Below, piece after piece: positions 23,262 to 31,357 of a stretch of 33,409 nucleotides of DNA (within the stretch, counting starts at the first letter, position 1; every line of letters begins with the position of its first letter). The notes beneath the pieces were generated by a model. That model did not search any database and was not told the DNA's origin. It saw only the letters and a program-made list of their open reading frames with translations. The position numbers and the translations under genes were made by a program. Origin of the DNA: an uncultured Roseovarius sp. (lineage in GTDB: Bacteria; Pseudomonadota; Alphaproteobacteria; Rhodobacterales; Rhodobacteraceae); contig NZ_CAJXIP010000027.1 of the NCBI RefSeq assembly GCF_913054395.1, positions 1 to 33,409 on the forward strand, in the 5' to 3' direction.

Positions 23262-23464
23262 GGATGTTTCCGACCGCTTTCGGTCTTTCCGCGTCATGGG
23301 TTTCGGCGAGGTATTGCTGGGGATTGCGCAATATTGTGTGGATAACTTGCTTGCGCGCCCAATATGATGTGGTTGAACGTTGACAGGGGCCGCGTGGCTT
23401 GGCCACACTCGGGGTTGAATGGAATCACTGGCCGGATGGCCGCAACCCCCAACCCGAGGCAAAC
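23262..23464. other. Intergenic region upstream of smc
   Basis: No gene is supported here. It contains the palindrome ATTGCGCAAT (23323–23332), a perfect DnaA-box nonamer (minus-strand TTATCCACA, 23345–23337) and a -35-like TTGACA (23380–23385) that could serve smc. No good -10 follows at the right distance. Weak open frames run through it without convincing start sites. Confidence 0.5.
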
Positions 23465-26400
23465 GTGCAGTTCTCGAAACTCAGATTGACCGGCTTCAAG
23501 AGCTTTGTTGATCCCACCGACCTGATCATTGCCAATGGGCTGACCGGGGTGGTGGGGCCGAATGGCTGTGGCAAGTCCAATCTGCTTGAGGCGCTGCGTT
23601 GGGTGATGGGCGAAAATCGCCCCACTGCGATGCGCGGCGACGGGATGGAGGACGTAATCTTTGCCGGGGCGTCCACCCGCCCCGCACGCAATTTCGCCGA
23701 GGTGGTGATCCAGCTTGATAACTCCGACCGGCTTGCGCCCGCCGGGTTCAATGATTCCGATAACCTTGAAATCGTGCGCCGCATCACCCGCGACGTGGGC
23801 AGCGCCTATAAAGTCAATTCCAAGGATGTGCGGGCGCGCGATGTGCAGATGCTTTTTGCCGATGCCTCGACCGGGGCGCATTCGCCCGCCCTCGTCCGTC
23901 AGGGGCAGATTTCCGAGTTGATCAACGCCAAGCCGAAAGCGCGCCGCCGCATTCTGGAAGAGGCGGCGGGCATTTCGGGACTCTATCAGCGTCGCCATGA
24001 GGCGGAATTGAAACTGCGCGCGGCGGAAACCAATCTGACCCGCGTAGATGACGTGGTCGAGCAGCTTTCGGCACAACTGGCACAGCTTGCCCGCCAGGCA
24101 CGGCAGGCGGCGCGCTATCGCCAGATCGGCGAGGAACTGCGACTGTCCGAAGGGCTGTTGCTATATCGGCGCTGGAAAGAGGCCGATCTTGCGCGGGCCC
24201 GCGCCGAGGACGACCTGCGTGAGCGCACCACCGAGGCCGCACGTGCCGAAAAAGCGGCCCGCGAGGCGGCCAGGGCGCGGGGTCTGGCCGAAGATGCATT
24301 GCCCGCGTTGCGCGAGGAAGAGGCGATAGCGGCGGCAATCCTGCAACGCCTCACGGTACAGCGCGACACCCTGAGCGAACAAGAGGCCAACGCCCGTGAG
24401 CGGATCGAAACGCTTGAACGGCGGATCGAACAGCTTGCCCGTGATATCGAGCGCGAGACCGGCCTGAACCGCGATGCGGGTGAAACCATCGAGCGGCTGG
24501 ACTGGGAGGCGCGCGAGCTTGCCAAGGGCGCCGAAGGCCACGAGGATCGGCTTGAAGAGGTGCAGGCCGTTGCGCGCGAAGCGGCCCAGATCCTGCAACA
24601 GCGCGAAAGCGATCTGAGCCAGATGACCGAGGACATGGCCCGCCTGTCCGCGCGCCACCAATCCGCGCAGCGCCTGCTTGACGACAGCCGCAAGACCCTT
24701 GCCAAAAGCGAGGCCGAAGCCGAGCGCGCCCGCGTCGCACAGGCCGAATCGCGCGCTGCACTTGAAAAGGCCAGCGCCGATCACGCTGCCGCCGAAGCCG
24801 CCGAAACCGCGTCTGTGGCCGCCGCCGAAGCCGCCGAAGCCGCGCTTGTCGCCGCTGACGAGGCCCGCGCCGAGGCGCAATCGCTCGAGGCCGAGGCCCG
24901 TGCCGGGCGCTCTGAGGCCGAAGGCGAGATGAACGCCCTGCGCGCCGAGGTGTCGGCCCTGGCCAAGCTGGTGCAGCGCGACACCGCCGAGGGGGGCCAG
25001 ATCATGGACCGCCTTCAGGTTCAGCAAGGTTTCGAAAAGGCGCTTGGCGCGGCCCTGGCGGATGACTTGCGCGCCCCCGAGGTCGAGGCCGATGGCCCGT
25101 CGGGCTGGGCCGTTCTGCCGGGGTATCAAACTCCGCAGACCTTGCCTGCCGGGGTGACGGCGCTGACCAATCACGTGTCGGTGCCCGAGGTTCTGGTGCG
25201 GCGCATGGGGCAGATCGGTCTTGTCGATCCTGACGATGGCCCGCGCCTGCAACCCTTGTTGAAACCCGGTCAGCGGCTGGTCAGCGTCGAGGGTGATCTC
25301 TGGCGGTGGGACGGATATCGCGCCTGGGCCGAGGATGCGCCAAGCGCTGCGGCGCTGCGATTGCAACAGCTCAACCGGCTGGAAGAACTCAAGCAACAGC
25401 TTGAACACGCGGCGGCGCGGGCCGACGGCGCGATGCAGGCCCATGAGGCGCTGCGCGATCAGCTTGCCCGGCGCACCGAGGAAGACCGCGCCGCGCGCGA
25501 TGCGCGCCGCGCCGCTGACGCCGCGGTGAACGAGGCCAACCGCGCTCTGAGCCGCGCCGAGGCCGACCGCAACCTTGCCGGTTCGCGGCTTGACTCGCTT
25601 GGCCTTGCCGTGACCCGCCACGAAGAAGAGGCGATGTCGGCGCGCAAAGACCTGTCGGACGCCGAAAAGGGTCTTGCCGATCTGGGCGATCTTGATGAGG
25701 CGCGCGCCGATCTTGAGGACATCAAGCTAACCGTTGAAGCCGCGCGCATGACGATGATGGCCAAGCGGTCGAGCCAGGATGAATTGCGCCGCGAGGGCGA
25801 GCGTCGCACCCGCCGCAGTCAGGAAATCGCCAAGGAAATCAGCGGCTGGCGTCACCGTCTGGAAACGGCCGAAAAGCGCAGCGAAGAGCTGGCAGAACGC
25901 AAGGCAGCCTCCGAAGTTGAACTGGCAGATGCCAGTGCCGCGCCGGAAATCCTTGCCGCGAAGCGCTCTGAGCTGGGCGAAGAGATCAATCGCAGCGAAG
26001 CCCGCCGCGCCGCCGCAGGCGATGCGCTGTCCACGGCGGAAGGCGTCGCCCGTCAGGCCGCGCTGGACGAGCGCGAGGCCGAGCGCCTGGCCTCTGAAGC
26101 CCGAGAGGCCCGCGCCCGCGCCGAGGCCCGTACCGATGCCGCGCGCGAAACCCTGTCTTTGTCCGCCGAACGTATCCGGGACGCCCAGGAGACCACGCCC
26201 GAAGCGTTGCTTGAGAGCCTTGGCGCCGATCCCGATGCGATGCCCGCCTCTGATGCGATCGAGGCCGACGTCAACCGGCTCAAGCGGCAGCGCGATGCGC
26301 TTGGCGCCGTCAACCTGCGCGCCGAGGAGGACGCGCAGGAGGTTCAGGCCGAGCATGACGAACTGGTCCGCGAAAAGATTGATCTGGAAGAGGCAATCAA

Positions 26401-26920
26401 GACCCTGCGCAATGGCATTGCCAGCCTTAACCGCGAGGGCCGCGAGCGGCTTTTGACCGCTTTCGAGCAGGTGAATTCAAACTTTACCCTGCTGTTCCGG
26501 CATCTCTTTGGCGGCGGCGAGGCCAATCTTGTGCTGGTCGAAAGCGACGATCCGCTTGAGGCCGGGCTTGAGATCATGTGCCAGCCGCCGGGCAAGAAGC
26601 TTTCGACGCTCAGCCTGTTGTCGGGGGGCGAGCAGACGCTGACCGCGCTGGCGCTTATTTTTGCGGTGTTCCTTGCCAATCCGGCGCCGATCTGCGTGCT
26701 CGACGAGGTCGACGCGCCGCTGGATGATGCCAATGTGACACGGTTCTGCGACCTGCTGGACGAGATGTGCCGCCGCACCGAAACGCGGTTCCTGATCATT
26801 ACCCACCATGCTGTCACCATGAGCCGGATGGACCGCCTGTTCGGTGTGACAATGGCCGAACAGGGCGTCAGTCAGCTGGTTTCGGTCGATCTCAAGAAGG
26901 CCGAACAGATGGTGGCGTGA
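23465..26920 (+). CDS. smc: Chromosome segregation protein SMC
   Basis: This 1151-residue chromosome condensation ATPase acts as a dimer with ScpA and ScpB. Walker A GPNGCGKSN is at residues 31–39. A coiled coil rich in A/E/R runs to about residue 510, and a hinge-like segment of about 110 residues (515–625, including LPAGVTALTNHVSVPEVLV and VSVEGDLWRWDG) follows, then the return coiled coil. The signature LSLLSGGEQ begins at about 1049, and Walker B ICVLDEVDAPLDD at about 1076. The start is GTG 23465 with GAGG upstream; it gives the usual QFSKLRLTGFKSF N-terminus. A longer frame to 23399 has no support. It ends at a terminator shared with the convergent rpmE. Confidence 0.96.
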   Translation: MQFSKLRLTGFKSFVDPTDLIIANGLTGVVGPNGCGKSNLLEALRWVMGENRPTAMRGDGMEDVIFAGASTRPARNFAEVVIQLDNSDRLAPAGFNDSDNLEIVRRITRDVGSAYKVNSKDVRARDVQMLFADASTGAHSPALVRQGQISELINAKPKARRRILEEAAGISGLYQRRHEAELKLRAAETNLTRVDDVVEQLSAQLAQLARQARQAARYRQIGEELRLSEGLLLYRRWKEADLARARAEDDLRERTTEAARAEKAAREAARARGLAEDALPALREEEAIAAAILQRLTVQRDTLSEQEANARERIETLERRIEQLARDIERETGLNRDAGETIERLDWEARELAKGAEGHEDRLEEVQAVAREAAQILQQRESDLSQMTEDMARLSARHQSAQRLLDDSRKTLAKSEAEAERARVAQAESRAALEKASADHAAAEAAETASVAAAEAAEAALVAADEARAEAQSLEAEARAGRSEAEGEMNALRAEVSALAKLVQRDTAEGGQIMDRLQVQQGFEKALGAALADDLRAPEVEADGPSGWAVLPGYQTPQTLPAGVTALTNHVSVPEVLVRRMGQIGLVDPDDGPRLQPLLKPGQRLVSVEGDLWRWDGYRAWAEDAPSAAALRLQQLNRLEELKQQLEHAAARADGAMQAHEALRDQLARRTEEDRAARDARRAADAAVNEANRALSRAEADRNLAGSRLDSLGLAVTRHEEEAMSARKDLSDAEKGLADLGDLDEARADLEDIKLTVEAARMTMMAKRSSQDELRREGERRTRRSQEIAKEISGWRHRLETAEKRSEELAERKAASEVELADASAAPEILAAKRSELGEEINRSEARRAAAGDALSTAEGVARQAALDEREAERLASEAREARARAEARTDAARETLSLSAERIRDAQETTPEALLESLGADPDAMPASDAIEADVNRLKRQRDALGAVNLRAEEDAQEVQAEHDELVREKIDLEEAIKTLRNGIASLNREGRERLLTAFEQVNSNFTLLFRHLFGGGEANLVLVESDDPLEAGLEIMCQPPGKKLSTLSLLSGGEQTLTALALIFAVFLANPAPICVLDEVDAPLDDANVTRFCDLLDEMCRRTETRFLIITHHAVTMSRMDRLFGVTMAEQGVSQLVSVDLKKAEQMVA

Positions 26921-26962
26921 AGCCTCTGATCCCCGACAGCTTTGCCCCGAAGGGCCAAAACG

Positions 26963-26993
26963 AAAACGCCGCCCCGAGGGACGGCGTTTTTTT
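26963..26993. terminator. Bidirectional intrinsic terminator between smc and rpmE
   Basis: An 8-bp stem AAACGCCG/CGGCGTTT (26964–26971 with 26982–26989) and a 10-nt loop are followed by a run of seven T on the plus strand (26987–26993). Read on the minus strand the stem is followed by TTTT. It can end both smc and the rplS–rpmE transcript. Confidence 0.9.
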
Positions 26994-27015
26994 GTGTGAT
27001 GCAACGGTGGGGTGT

Positions 27016-27237
27016 TCAGAAACCCAGGCCGGCATATTTGTTTTTGAACTTCGAAACGCGGCCACCGGCATCCATCAGACGCGAGGTTCCGCCGGTCCAG
27101 GCGGGGTGTACCGTCGGGTCGATATCAAGCGAAAGCGTGTCGCCTTCCTTGCCGTAGGTCGAGCGCATCGGAACGATCGTGCCGTCGGTCATCTTGACGT
27201 CGATCAGGTGGTAATCGGGGTGAATGTCTTTTCTCAT
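27016..27237 (-). CDS. rpmE: 50S ribosomal protein L31
   Basis: This 73-residue large-subunit protein begins [19 protein letters not shown] and contains HPAWTGG before the C-terminal [11 protein letters not shown]. It has no cysteine, so it is the zinc-free form. It lies 11 bp after rplS and is the last gene of the minus-strand translation cluster. Confidence 0.97.
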   Translation of the reverse strand: MRKDIHPDYHLIDVKMTDGTIVPMRSTYGKEGDTLSLDIDPTVHPAWTGGTSRLMDAGGRVSKFKNKYAGLGF

Positions 27238-27248
27238 CGGAGACGTCC

Positions 27249-27632
27249 TTACGCTGAAGCGCCCGAGAGGGGCTTGTAGTTGGCGTTTTCCGCGATACGG
27301 GCCGATTTGCCGCGACGCGAGCGCAGGTAGTAGAGCTTGGCGCGACGAACGCGGCCACGGCGCACAACCTCGATGCTGTCGATATTGGTCGAAAAGAGCG
27401 GGAACATACGTTCGACGCCTTCACCAAAGGAAATCTTGCGGACGGTGAACGACCCGGCAATGCCTTTGCCGTTGTTGCGGCCAATGCAAACGCCTTCAAA
27501 GTTCTGAACGCGGGTGCGTGTGCCTTCGGTCACCTTGTAACCGACGCGGATCGTGTCGCCGGCCTTGAAATCGGGAATGGTTTTCCCGAGCGAGGCGATC
27601 TGTTCCGCCTCCAACTGAGCGATAATATCCAT
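27249..27632 (-). CDS. rplS: 50S ribosomal protein L19
   Basis: This 127-residue protein sits at the 30S–50S interface. The start is ATG 27632 ([20 protein letters not shown]) with AGGAGA upstream; an in-frame extension has no ribosome-binding site. Family motifs are [28 protein letters not shown] and [20 protein letters not shown]. It is separated from trmD by a 316-bp leader, so it may have its own promoter. Confidence 0.97.
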   Translation of the reverse strand: MDIIAQLEAEQIASLGKTIPDFKAGDTIRVGYKVTEGTRTRVQNFEGVCIGRNNGKGIAGSFTVRKISFGEGVERMFPLFSTNIDSIEVVRRGRVRRAKLYYLRSRRGKSARIAENANYKPLSGASA

Positions 27633-27651
27633 CGCTTCTCTCCTAATCTGC

Positions 27652-27668
27652 TTGCGGTTATTCCGCAA
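27652..27668 (-). promoter_or_regulatory. Hairpin before the rplS ribosome-binding site
   Basis: A perfect 6-bp stem TTGCGG/CCGCAA with a 5-nt loop ends 19 nt before the rplS ATG. It has no T-tract and could influence rplS translation. Confidence 0.45.
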
Positions 27669-27755
27669 AGGTGTGTCGCGTCCTCAGAGCTCTTGGTCTT
27701 CTTCCGGGTCCGCAGATGCGCCCGCCAGAGATCAGGTCGTCATTATTTAATCCGT

Positions 27756-27827
27756 CTACGGCGTTTCTTTCTGCGCGCCCGAGATGGAGGGAAGAACCTC
27801 CGCCGCGGCATCACGTGACAACGCCAT
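27756..27827 (-). CDS. Possible leader peptide in the rplS 5' region
   Basis: This ATG-initiated frame of 23 codons (product begins MALSRDAAAEVLPSISGAQK) ends with TAG. GGGGA lies 4 nt before the ATG, directly after a small hairpin. It is downstream of the predicted promoter and upstream of rplS. The length and composition do not identify a known attenuation peptide, and it may be chance. Confidence 0.25.
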   Translation of the reverse strand: MALSRDAAAEVLPSISGAQKETP

Positions 27828-27864
27828 ACGTCCCCGAGTCGGAAAACCGACCGGGAACAGGCGG

Positions 27865-27893
27865 TGTTTAAGAGGAATATGCGCCTGAGGCAA
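27865..27893 (-). promoter_or_regulatory. Possible rplS promoter
   Basis: TTGCCT (27893–27888) and TAAACA (27870–27865) are separated by 17 bp. A start near 27858 would give a leader of about 226 nt. The match to consensus is moderate. Confidence 0.35.
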
Positions 27894-27948
27894 GGAGTTT
27901 TGTCGGGGAACGGGCGACGGAATTTTCGCCTGCCCCGCCAAGCCGGGC

Positions 27949-28749
27949 CTAGCCCGGTTTTTGACGGTTCTGATAGGCGTCCCAAAGGTCCGGGCGGCGT
28001 TCGGCGGTGATTTTCTCGGACATCTCATGTCGCCACCGGGCAACCTTGGCGTGATCGCCAGAGGTCAGAATTGCGGGGATCTCTCGGCCCATCCATTCGG
28101 CAGGGCGGGTATATTGCGGGTGTTCCAGCAATCCGTTGGAATGGCTTTCCTCAAGCGCGCTTTCGGCATTGCCCAAAACACCGGGCAAAAGCCGGACGGT
28201 GGCATCAATCAGGGCCTGCGCCGCGATCTCGCCACCGGTCATGACGAAATCGCCAAGCGAGACCTCCTGAATTCCGTAATGTTCGATTACCCGCTCATCC
28301 AGCCCCTCGAACCGCCCACAGATCAGGGTTGCGCCGGGGGCCTGCGAGAGGCTTTGCACCATTGCCTGATCCATGCGTTTGCCGCGCGGGCTGAGATAGA
28401 TCAACGGCCAGCCTGACGGTGTGCCGGCCTGGGCCTGCTCGATCGCGCGGCCCATGACATCGGCGCGCAGGACCATGCCCGCACCACCGCCCGCAGGCGT
28501 GTCATCGACGTTGCGGTGCCTGCCCTCGCCAAACGGGCGCAGGTCGATGGTTTCCAGCGCCCAAAGCCCGTCTTGCAGGGCGCGGCCAGTGAGACTTTCG
28601 CCCAAAATGCCGGGAAAGGCCTGTGGCAACAGGGTGATTACCTTGGCTGTCCATGCGCCGACAAGGCGGGGCGTGGGGGTGATCAGCTCGCGGGGCTGTG
28701 CCGTGGCGCTGATGGATTTGCGCCCGTGGGATCTGGTTAGGTTTGTCAT
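27949..28749 (-). CDS. trmD: tRNA (guanine-N1-)-methyltransferase TrmD
   Basis: This SPOUT methyltransferase of 266 residues makes m1G37 in tRNAs and prevents +1 frameshifts. The trefoil-knot SAM site is visible as LICGRFEGLDERVIEHYG, followed by EVSLGDFVMTGGEIAA. Also present are PAGGGAGMVLRADV and the C-terminal NGLLEHPQYTRP. ATG 28749 is used; about 22 residues precede the family core (AWTAKVITLLPQAFPG), so a slightly later start cannot be excluded. Its stop codon TAG lies in a CCGGGC/GCCCGG hairpin. Confidence 0.95.
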   Translation of the reverse strand: MTNLTRSHGRKSISATAQPRELITPTPRLVGAWTAKVITLLPQAFPGILGESLTGRALQDGLWALETIDLRPFGEGRHRNVDDTPAGGGAGMVLRADVMGRAIEQAQAGTPSGWPLIYLSPRGKRMDQAMVQSLSQAPGATLICGRFEGLDERVIEHYGIQEVSLGDFVMTGGEIAAQALIDATVRLLPGVLGNAESALEESHSNGLLEHPQYTRPAEWMGREIPAILTSGDHAKVARWRHEMSEKITAERRPDLWDAYQNRQKPG

Positions 28750-28816
28750 AGGCTGGGGCCTTATCCTGCGGATTGGGGGGCGGGCAAGATTTTTCGCCGA
28801 ATTTTCTTTGGATGGG

Positions 28817-29605
28817 TCAGGCCAGACGGTTGCGGCGGTACATGCGCAAAAGCTCGCGTTTGGCATCTTTCAGAGAGGCATCATCAATCTCTGACCGGTT
28901 GAGCGCCAAAAGCGCCTCGGCGGCATCGGCGGGCTGCAAATTATGTGCGCCAAGCGGGGCGAGGGTTTGCGAGGGGATATCCAGCAGGTCAAGCGCGGCC
29001 CCAAGCGGGCCCGCCCGGTGCTGCGCGATGGTTTCAAGGGCGGTGGCGGTCACCAGGGCCTGATCGCCAACGGTGGCGTGGGTGTTGGTGACGATCCGGT
29101 CCAGGTCTGCCGCAGGCGCAAACTGATCGCGAAATGTTTCGAAATCGTCCACAAGACGGTGCGCGCGCAGGTTCTGCCAGTACAGGCTTTTGAGCCAGGG
29201 CCCTGTTTCGCGGGTGGTGAACCAGATTGTGATCTGTGCCTGTGCCCCGAAATGCGCCCGCAGTGCGGAACTTGCGGCAAGCATCAGGTCCGGGGCGGCA
29301 TCATAGGTCCCGACGCCGGAAAGACCGGGCAAGGCACCGCCAAGGTCTTCGGAGCTGATGAGCAGGGCACGGGGATCATCGCGCGACTGCGAGGTGATGG
29401 AGGTTTGAAAGTGGTCTGAGAACCGCGCGAGCAGGTCGGGGGAGCGCGTGGTGGAATAGCGCCGCGCCGCCCGGGCCGCCTTGATGATATCCGGCGTGAG
29501 AAGAACCCGCAGATGCGGCGCAAGATCGTCCGCCCGCGCCATCGCCCCGCGTTGCAGGCTAGAGGTGCCGGTCTTGTGGAAGCCGGGATGGAGCAGGATG
29601 CGCAA
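28817..29605 (-). CDS. Sulfotransferase-like P-loop protein
   Basis: The protein has 262 residues. The N-terminus reads LLHPGFHKTGTSSLQRG, the 5'-phosphosulfate (PAPS) binding loop of the sulfotransferase superfamily, at residues 4–20. A possible second cofactor region is ALLISSEDLGG, and TIWFTTRETGPWLKSLYWQN resembles the 3'-phosphate helix of these enzymes. The acceptor is unknown; roseobacters carry many similar proteins. The start is TTG 29605, immediately after the rimM stop and without a good ribosome-binding site, but any later start would remove the P-loop. Coupling to rimM translation is therefore likely. Confidence 0.78.
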   Translation of the reverse strand: MRILLHPGFHKTGTSSLQRGAMARADDLAPHLRVLLTPDIIKAARAARRYSTTRSPDLLARFSDHFQTSITSQSRDDPRALLISSEDLGGALPGLSGVGTYDAAPDLMLAASSALRAHFGAQAQITIWFTTRETGPWLKSLYWQNLRAHRLVDDFETFRDQFAPAADLDRIVTNTHATVGDQALVTATALETIAQHRAGPLGAALDLLDIPSQTLAPLGAHNLQPADAAEALLALNRSEIDDASLKDAKRELLRMYRRNRLA

Positions 29606-29607
29606 GG

Positions 29608-30117
29608 TTAAAACAGGCCGTCCGGCGGATCCGCAATGATCCGGCCCGCAGCCAGATCGACCGTTGGCACCGCTTGCAGGGTAAAGGGCAAAAGCACGAC
29701 GGCGCTTGCCCCGGGCCCCTGGATTTCAAGAATATCCGAGGCGCCGTGATTGAGCACGCTCTTGACCTGGCCCAAAAGACTGCCGCCGGTGTCATAGACC
29801 TCAAGCCCGATCAGGTCGGCATGGTAATATTCATCGTCGGGCAGATGCGGAAGCTGATCGCGTTCGGCATAAAGCCGGGTGCCGCGCAGGGCGTCGGCGG
29901 CCTCTTTGTTGCCGATACCTGTCAGGCGCGCACTAAAGCCGTTCTTGAGTTGCCCGGTCAGCGTAACACCGAAAGACCGCTGCCCGTCTTCCGATGTCAG
30001 GGGGCTGTATTCGGCGATATCCTCGGGCGTTGCGGTAAAGCTTTTCAGGCGCACCTCGCCGTGCACGCCAAAGGCGCCGCCAATGGCGCCGACACAGATG
30101 CGGTTTTCGTCACTCAT
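29608..30117 (-). CDS. rimM: Ribosome maturation factor RimM
   Basis: This 169-residue 16S rRNA processing protein assists assembly of the 30S head near S19. The N-terminal RimM domain starts [20 protein letters not shown], and the C-terminal PRC-barrel-like part contains [13 protein letters not shown] and [23 protein letters not shown] 30117 ([10 protein letters not shown]) has AGGGGA upstream and overlaps the stop of the small ORF before it. A TTG further upstream is not supported. Confidence 0.95.
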   Translation of the reverse strand: MSDENRICVGAIGGAFGVHGEVRLKSFTATPEDIAEYSPLTSEDGQRSFGVTLTGQLKNGFSARLTGIGNKEAADALRGTRLYAERDQLPHLPDDEYYHADLIGLEVYDTGGSLLGQVKSVLNHGASDILEIQGPGASAVVLLPFTLQAVPTVDLAAGRIIADPPDGLF

Positions 30118-30257
30118 CGGCGGAGTCCCCTGCAAAGCCCGTCCTGCGCGATGCCTTGGGCGGCGACGCAGCGTTGGGTGTGCTGATAGCGTTCAAATAC
30201 GATTCCGGCCAGAAAAACCAAACTCATGAAGACAAGCGTGCGGATCGGCCGAAACAT
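30114..30257 (-). CDS. Small single-pass membrane protein upstream of rimM
   Basis: This 47-codon ORF was read directly. The product starts [20 protein letters not shown] with one membrane-spanning segment, then [15 protein letters not shown] and a second cysteine in GLCRG. The two cysteines could form a disulfide if the C-terminus is outside. Its stop overlaps the rimM start as ATGA (30114–30117), and it begins 3 bp after the bluB stop, so it fits tightly between two real genes. That packing is the main support; no function is known to me. Confidence 0.7.
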   Translation of the reverse strand: MFRPIRTLVFMSLVFLAGIVFERYQHTQRCVAAQGIAQDGLCRGLRR

Positions 30258-30260
30258 GAT

Positions 30261-30902
30261 CTAGCGGGTCTCGATGGCCAGGGCATCACGGCGGGTTTCC
30301 CAGCCTATCAGCTCAAGCTCGGGCGTGTCATTGCTGGACTCGGGCCAGCCGACGCAGAGATAGGCCACCAGGGTCCAGCCCTCGGGAACGGCCAGATCCT
30401 GGTTGAGTTGCAGCGGATCAAGGATCGACACCCAGCCCACGCCAAGCCCGCGCGCCCGCGCGGCGAGCCAGAAATGGGTGATCGCACCGACCACCGAATA
30501 GCGCCGGGTTTCGGGCATGGTGCCCGCCCCAAGACCGGCCCCCTGGGCCGTGCTGTCGTCGCAATAGATGGCAAGCTGAACCGGAGATTCCTGCATGCCG
30601 GACAGTTTCAGGCTACTGTAGATGCTGGCTTTTTCGCCGCTATAGCCATCCAGCGCACGTTGATTGGCCGCCGTGAAATTGGCAAGGGCGGCGGCGCGTG
30701 CGGCGTCACTTTCCAGGCGGATCACGCGCCAGGGCTCCGAGAGGCCGACAGAAGGCGCAAGCCGAAAGGTGGCGAGACACTCTTGCAAGAGCGCCTCGTC
30801 CACCGGATCACGGCGGAAGCGGCGCACGTCGCGCCGCCACCGCATGAGATCAAGCAGGTCGTTCTGGAAGTCTTGGGAAAAACCTGACATTCCAGCGATC
30901 AT
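30261..30902 (-). CDS. bluB: 5,6-dimethylbenzimidazole synthase BluB
   Basis: This 213-residue flavin-destroying enzyme converts FMNH2 and O2 to 5,6-dimethylbenzimidazole, the lower ligand of cobalamin. It is a nitroreductase-fold protein with MRWRRDVRRFRRDPV at residues 20–34 (FMN phosphate arginines), APSVGLSEPWRVIRL (49–63), and HFWLAARARGLGVGWVSILD (143–162), the segment that separates BluB from ordinary nitroreductases. ATG 30902 lies 5 bp after rpsP; ATG 30890 (MSGFSQDF) is an alternative. It is inserted between rpsP and rimM rather than in a cob operon and has no riboswitch of its own here. Confidence 0.92.
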   Translation of the reverse strand: MIAGMSGFSQDFQNDLLDLMRWRRDVRRFRRDPVDEALLQECLATFRLAPSVGLSEPWRVIRLESDAARAAALANFTAANQRALDGYSGEKASIYSSLKLSGMQESPVQLAIYCDDSTAQGAGLGAGTMPETRRYSVVGAITHFWLAARARGLGVGWVSILDPLQLNQDLAVPEGWTLVAYLCVGWPESSNDTPELELIGWETRRDALAIETR

Positions 30903-30907
30903 CCCGC

Positions 30908-31309
30908 TTACTCTTCTGTACCGGCCTCTGCCGCGGGCTCTTCGGCCGGGGCCGCAGCAGCTTCGGCAGCGGCGGCCGCCTTGGCGGCTTTCTCTTCAGC
31001 GCGGTCCTGGGCTTTCTTGCCGGGGGTGCCTTTTTTCAGGTTGGCACGCTCGGTTTTCGGCACAACGCCGGCAGCTTCAAGCATGCGGCTGATGCGGTCG
31101 GTGGGCTGGGCGCCCTGGGCAAGCCAGTGCTGGACGCGCTCGATGTCCATTTTTACGCGCTCTTCGCTGTCTTTCGGCAGAAGCGGGTTGTAGGTGCCCA
31201 GTTTCTCGATGAAACGGCCATCGCGGGGCATGCGGCTGTCGGCCGCTACGATGCGATAGAAGGGGCGTTTTTTGCTGCCGCCGCGGGCGAGACGAATTTT
31301 CATAGCCAT
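30908..31309 (-). CDS. rpsP: 30S ribosomal protein S16
   Basis: This 133-residue small-subunit protein begins [20 protein letters not shown], followed by [20 protein letters not shown]. The C-terminal 50 residues are a K/A/E-rich tail longer than in E. coli (82 residues), as is common in alphaproteobacteria. ATG 31309 has GGAG 8 nt upstream. Confidence 0.98.
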   Translation of the reverse strand: MAMKIRLARGGSKKRPFYRIVAADSRMPRDGRFIEKLGTYNPLLPKDSEERVKMDIERVQHWLAQGAQPTDRISRMLEAAGVVPKTERANLKKGTPGKKAQDRAEEKAAKAAAAAEAAAAPAEEPAAEAGTEE

Positions 31310-31357
31310 TTGATGTTCTCCTTTGAATGGCGTGGGTCAGGGGGCGTTTGTGCCGCC

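Larger units (their letters stand above)
27633..27948 (-). other. 316-bp leader region upstream of rplS
   Basis: The gap between trmD and rplS contains a candidate promoter (27893–27865), a GTCGG/CCGAC hairpin (27838–27851), a possible 23-codon leader ORF (27827–27756) and a TTGCGG/CCGCAA hairpin (27652–27668) just before the rplS ribosome-binding site. A CCGGGC/GCCCGG hairpin lies over the trmD stop codon at its other end. Long leaders before ribosomal protein genes often carry autoregulation; no known RNA family was recognised here. Confidence 0.55.

Noticed and set aside
23176-23406. Possible 76-residue gene on the minus strand upstream of smc
   Set aside because: It starts with GTG, has no clear ribosome-binding site and overlaps the cobalamin aptamer and its promoter, so it cannot be reconciled with the riboswitch.
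24161-25621. 486-codon open frame on the minus strand
   Set aside because: It is antisense to the SMC coiled coil; repetitive codons of the coil create long open frames in several registers.
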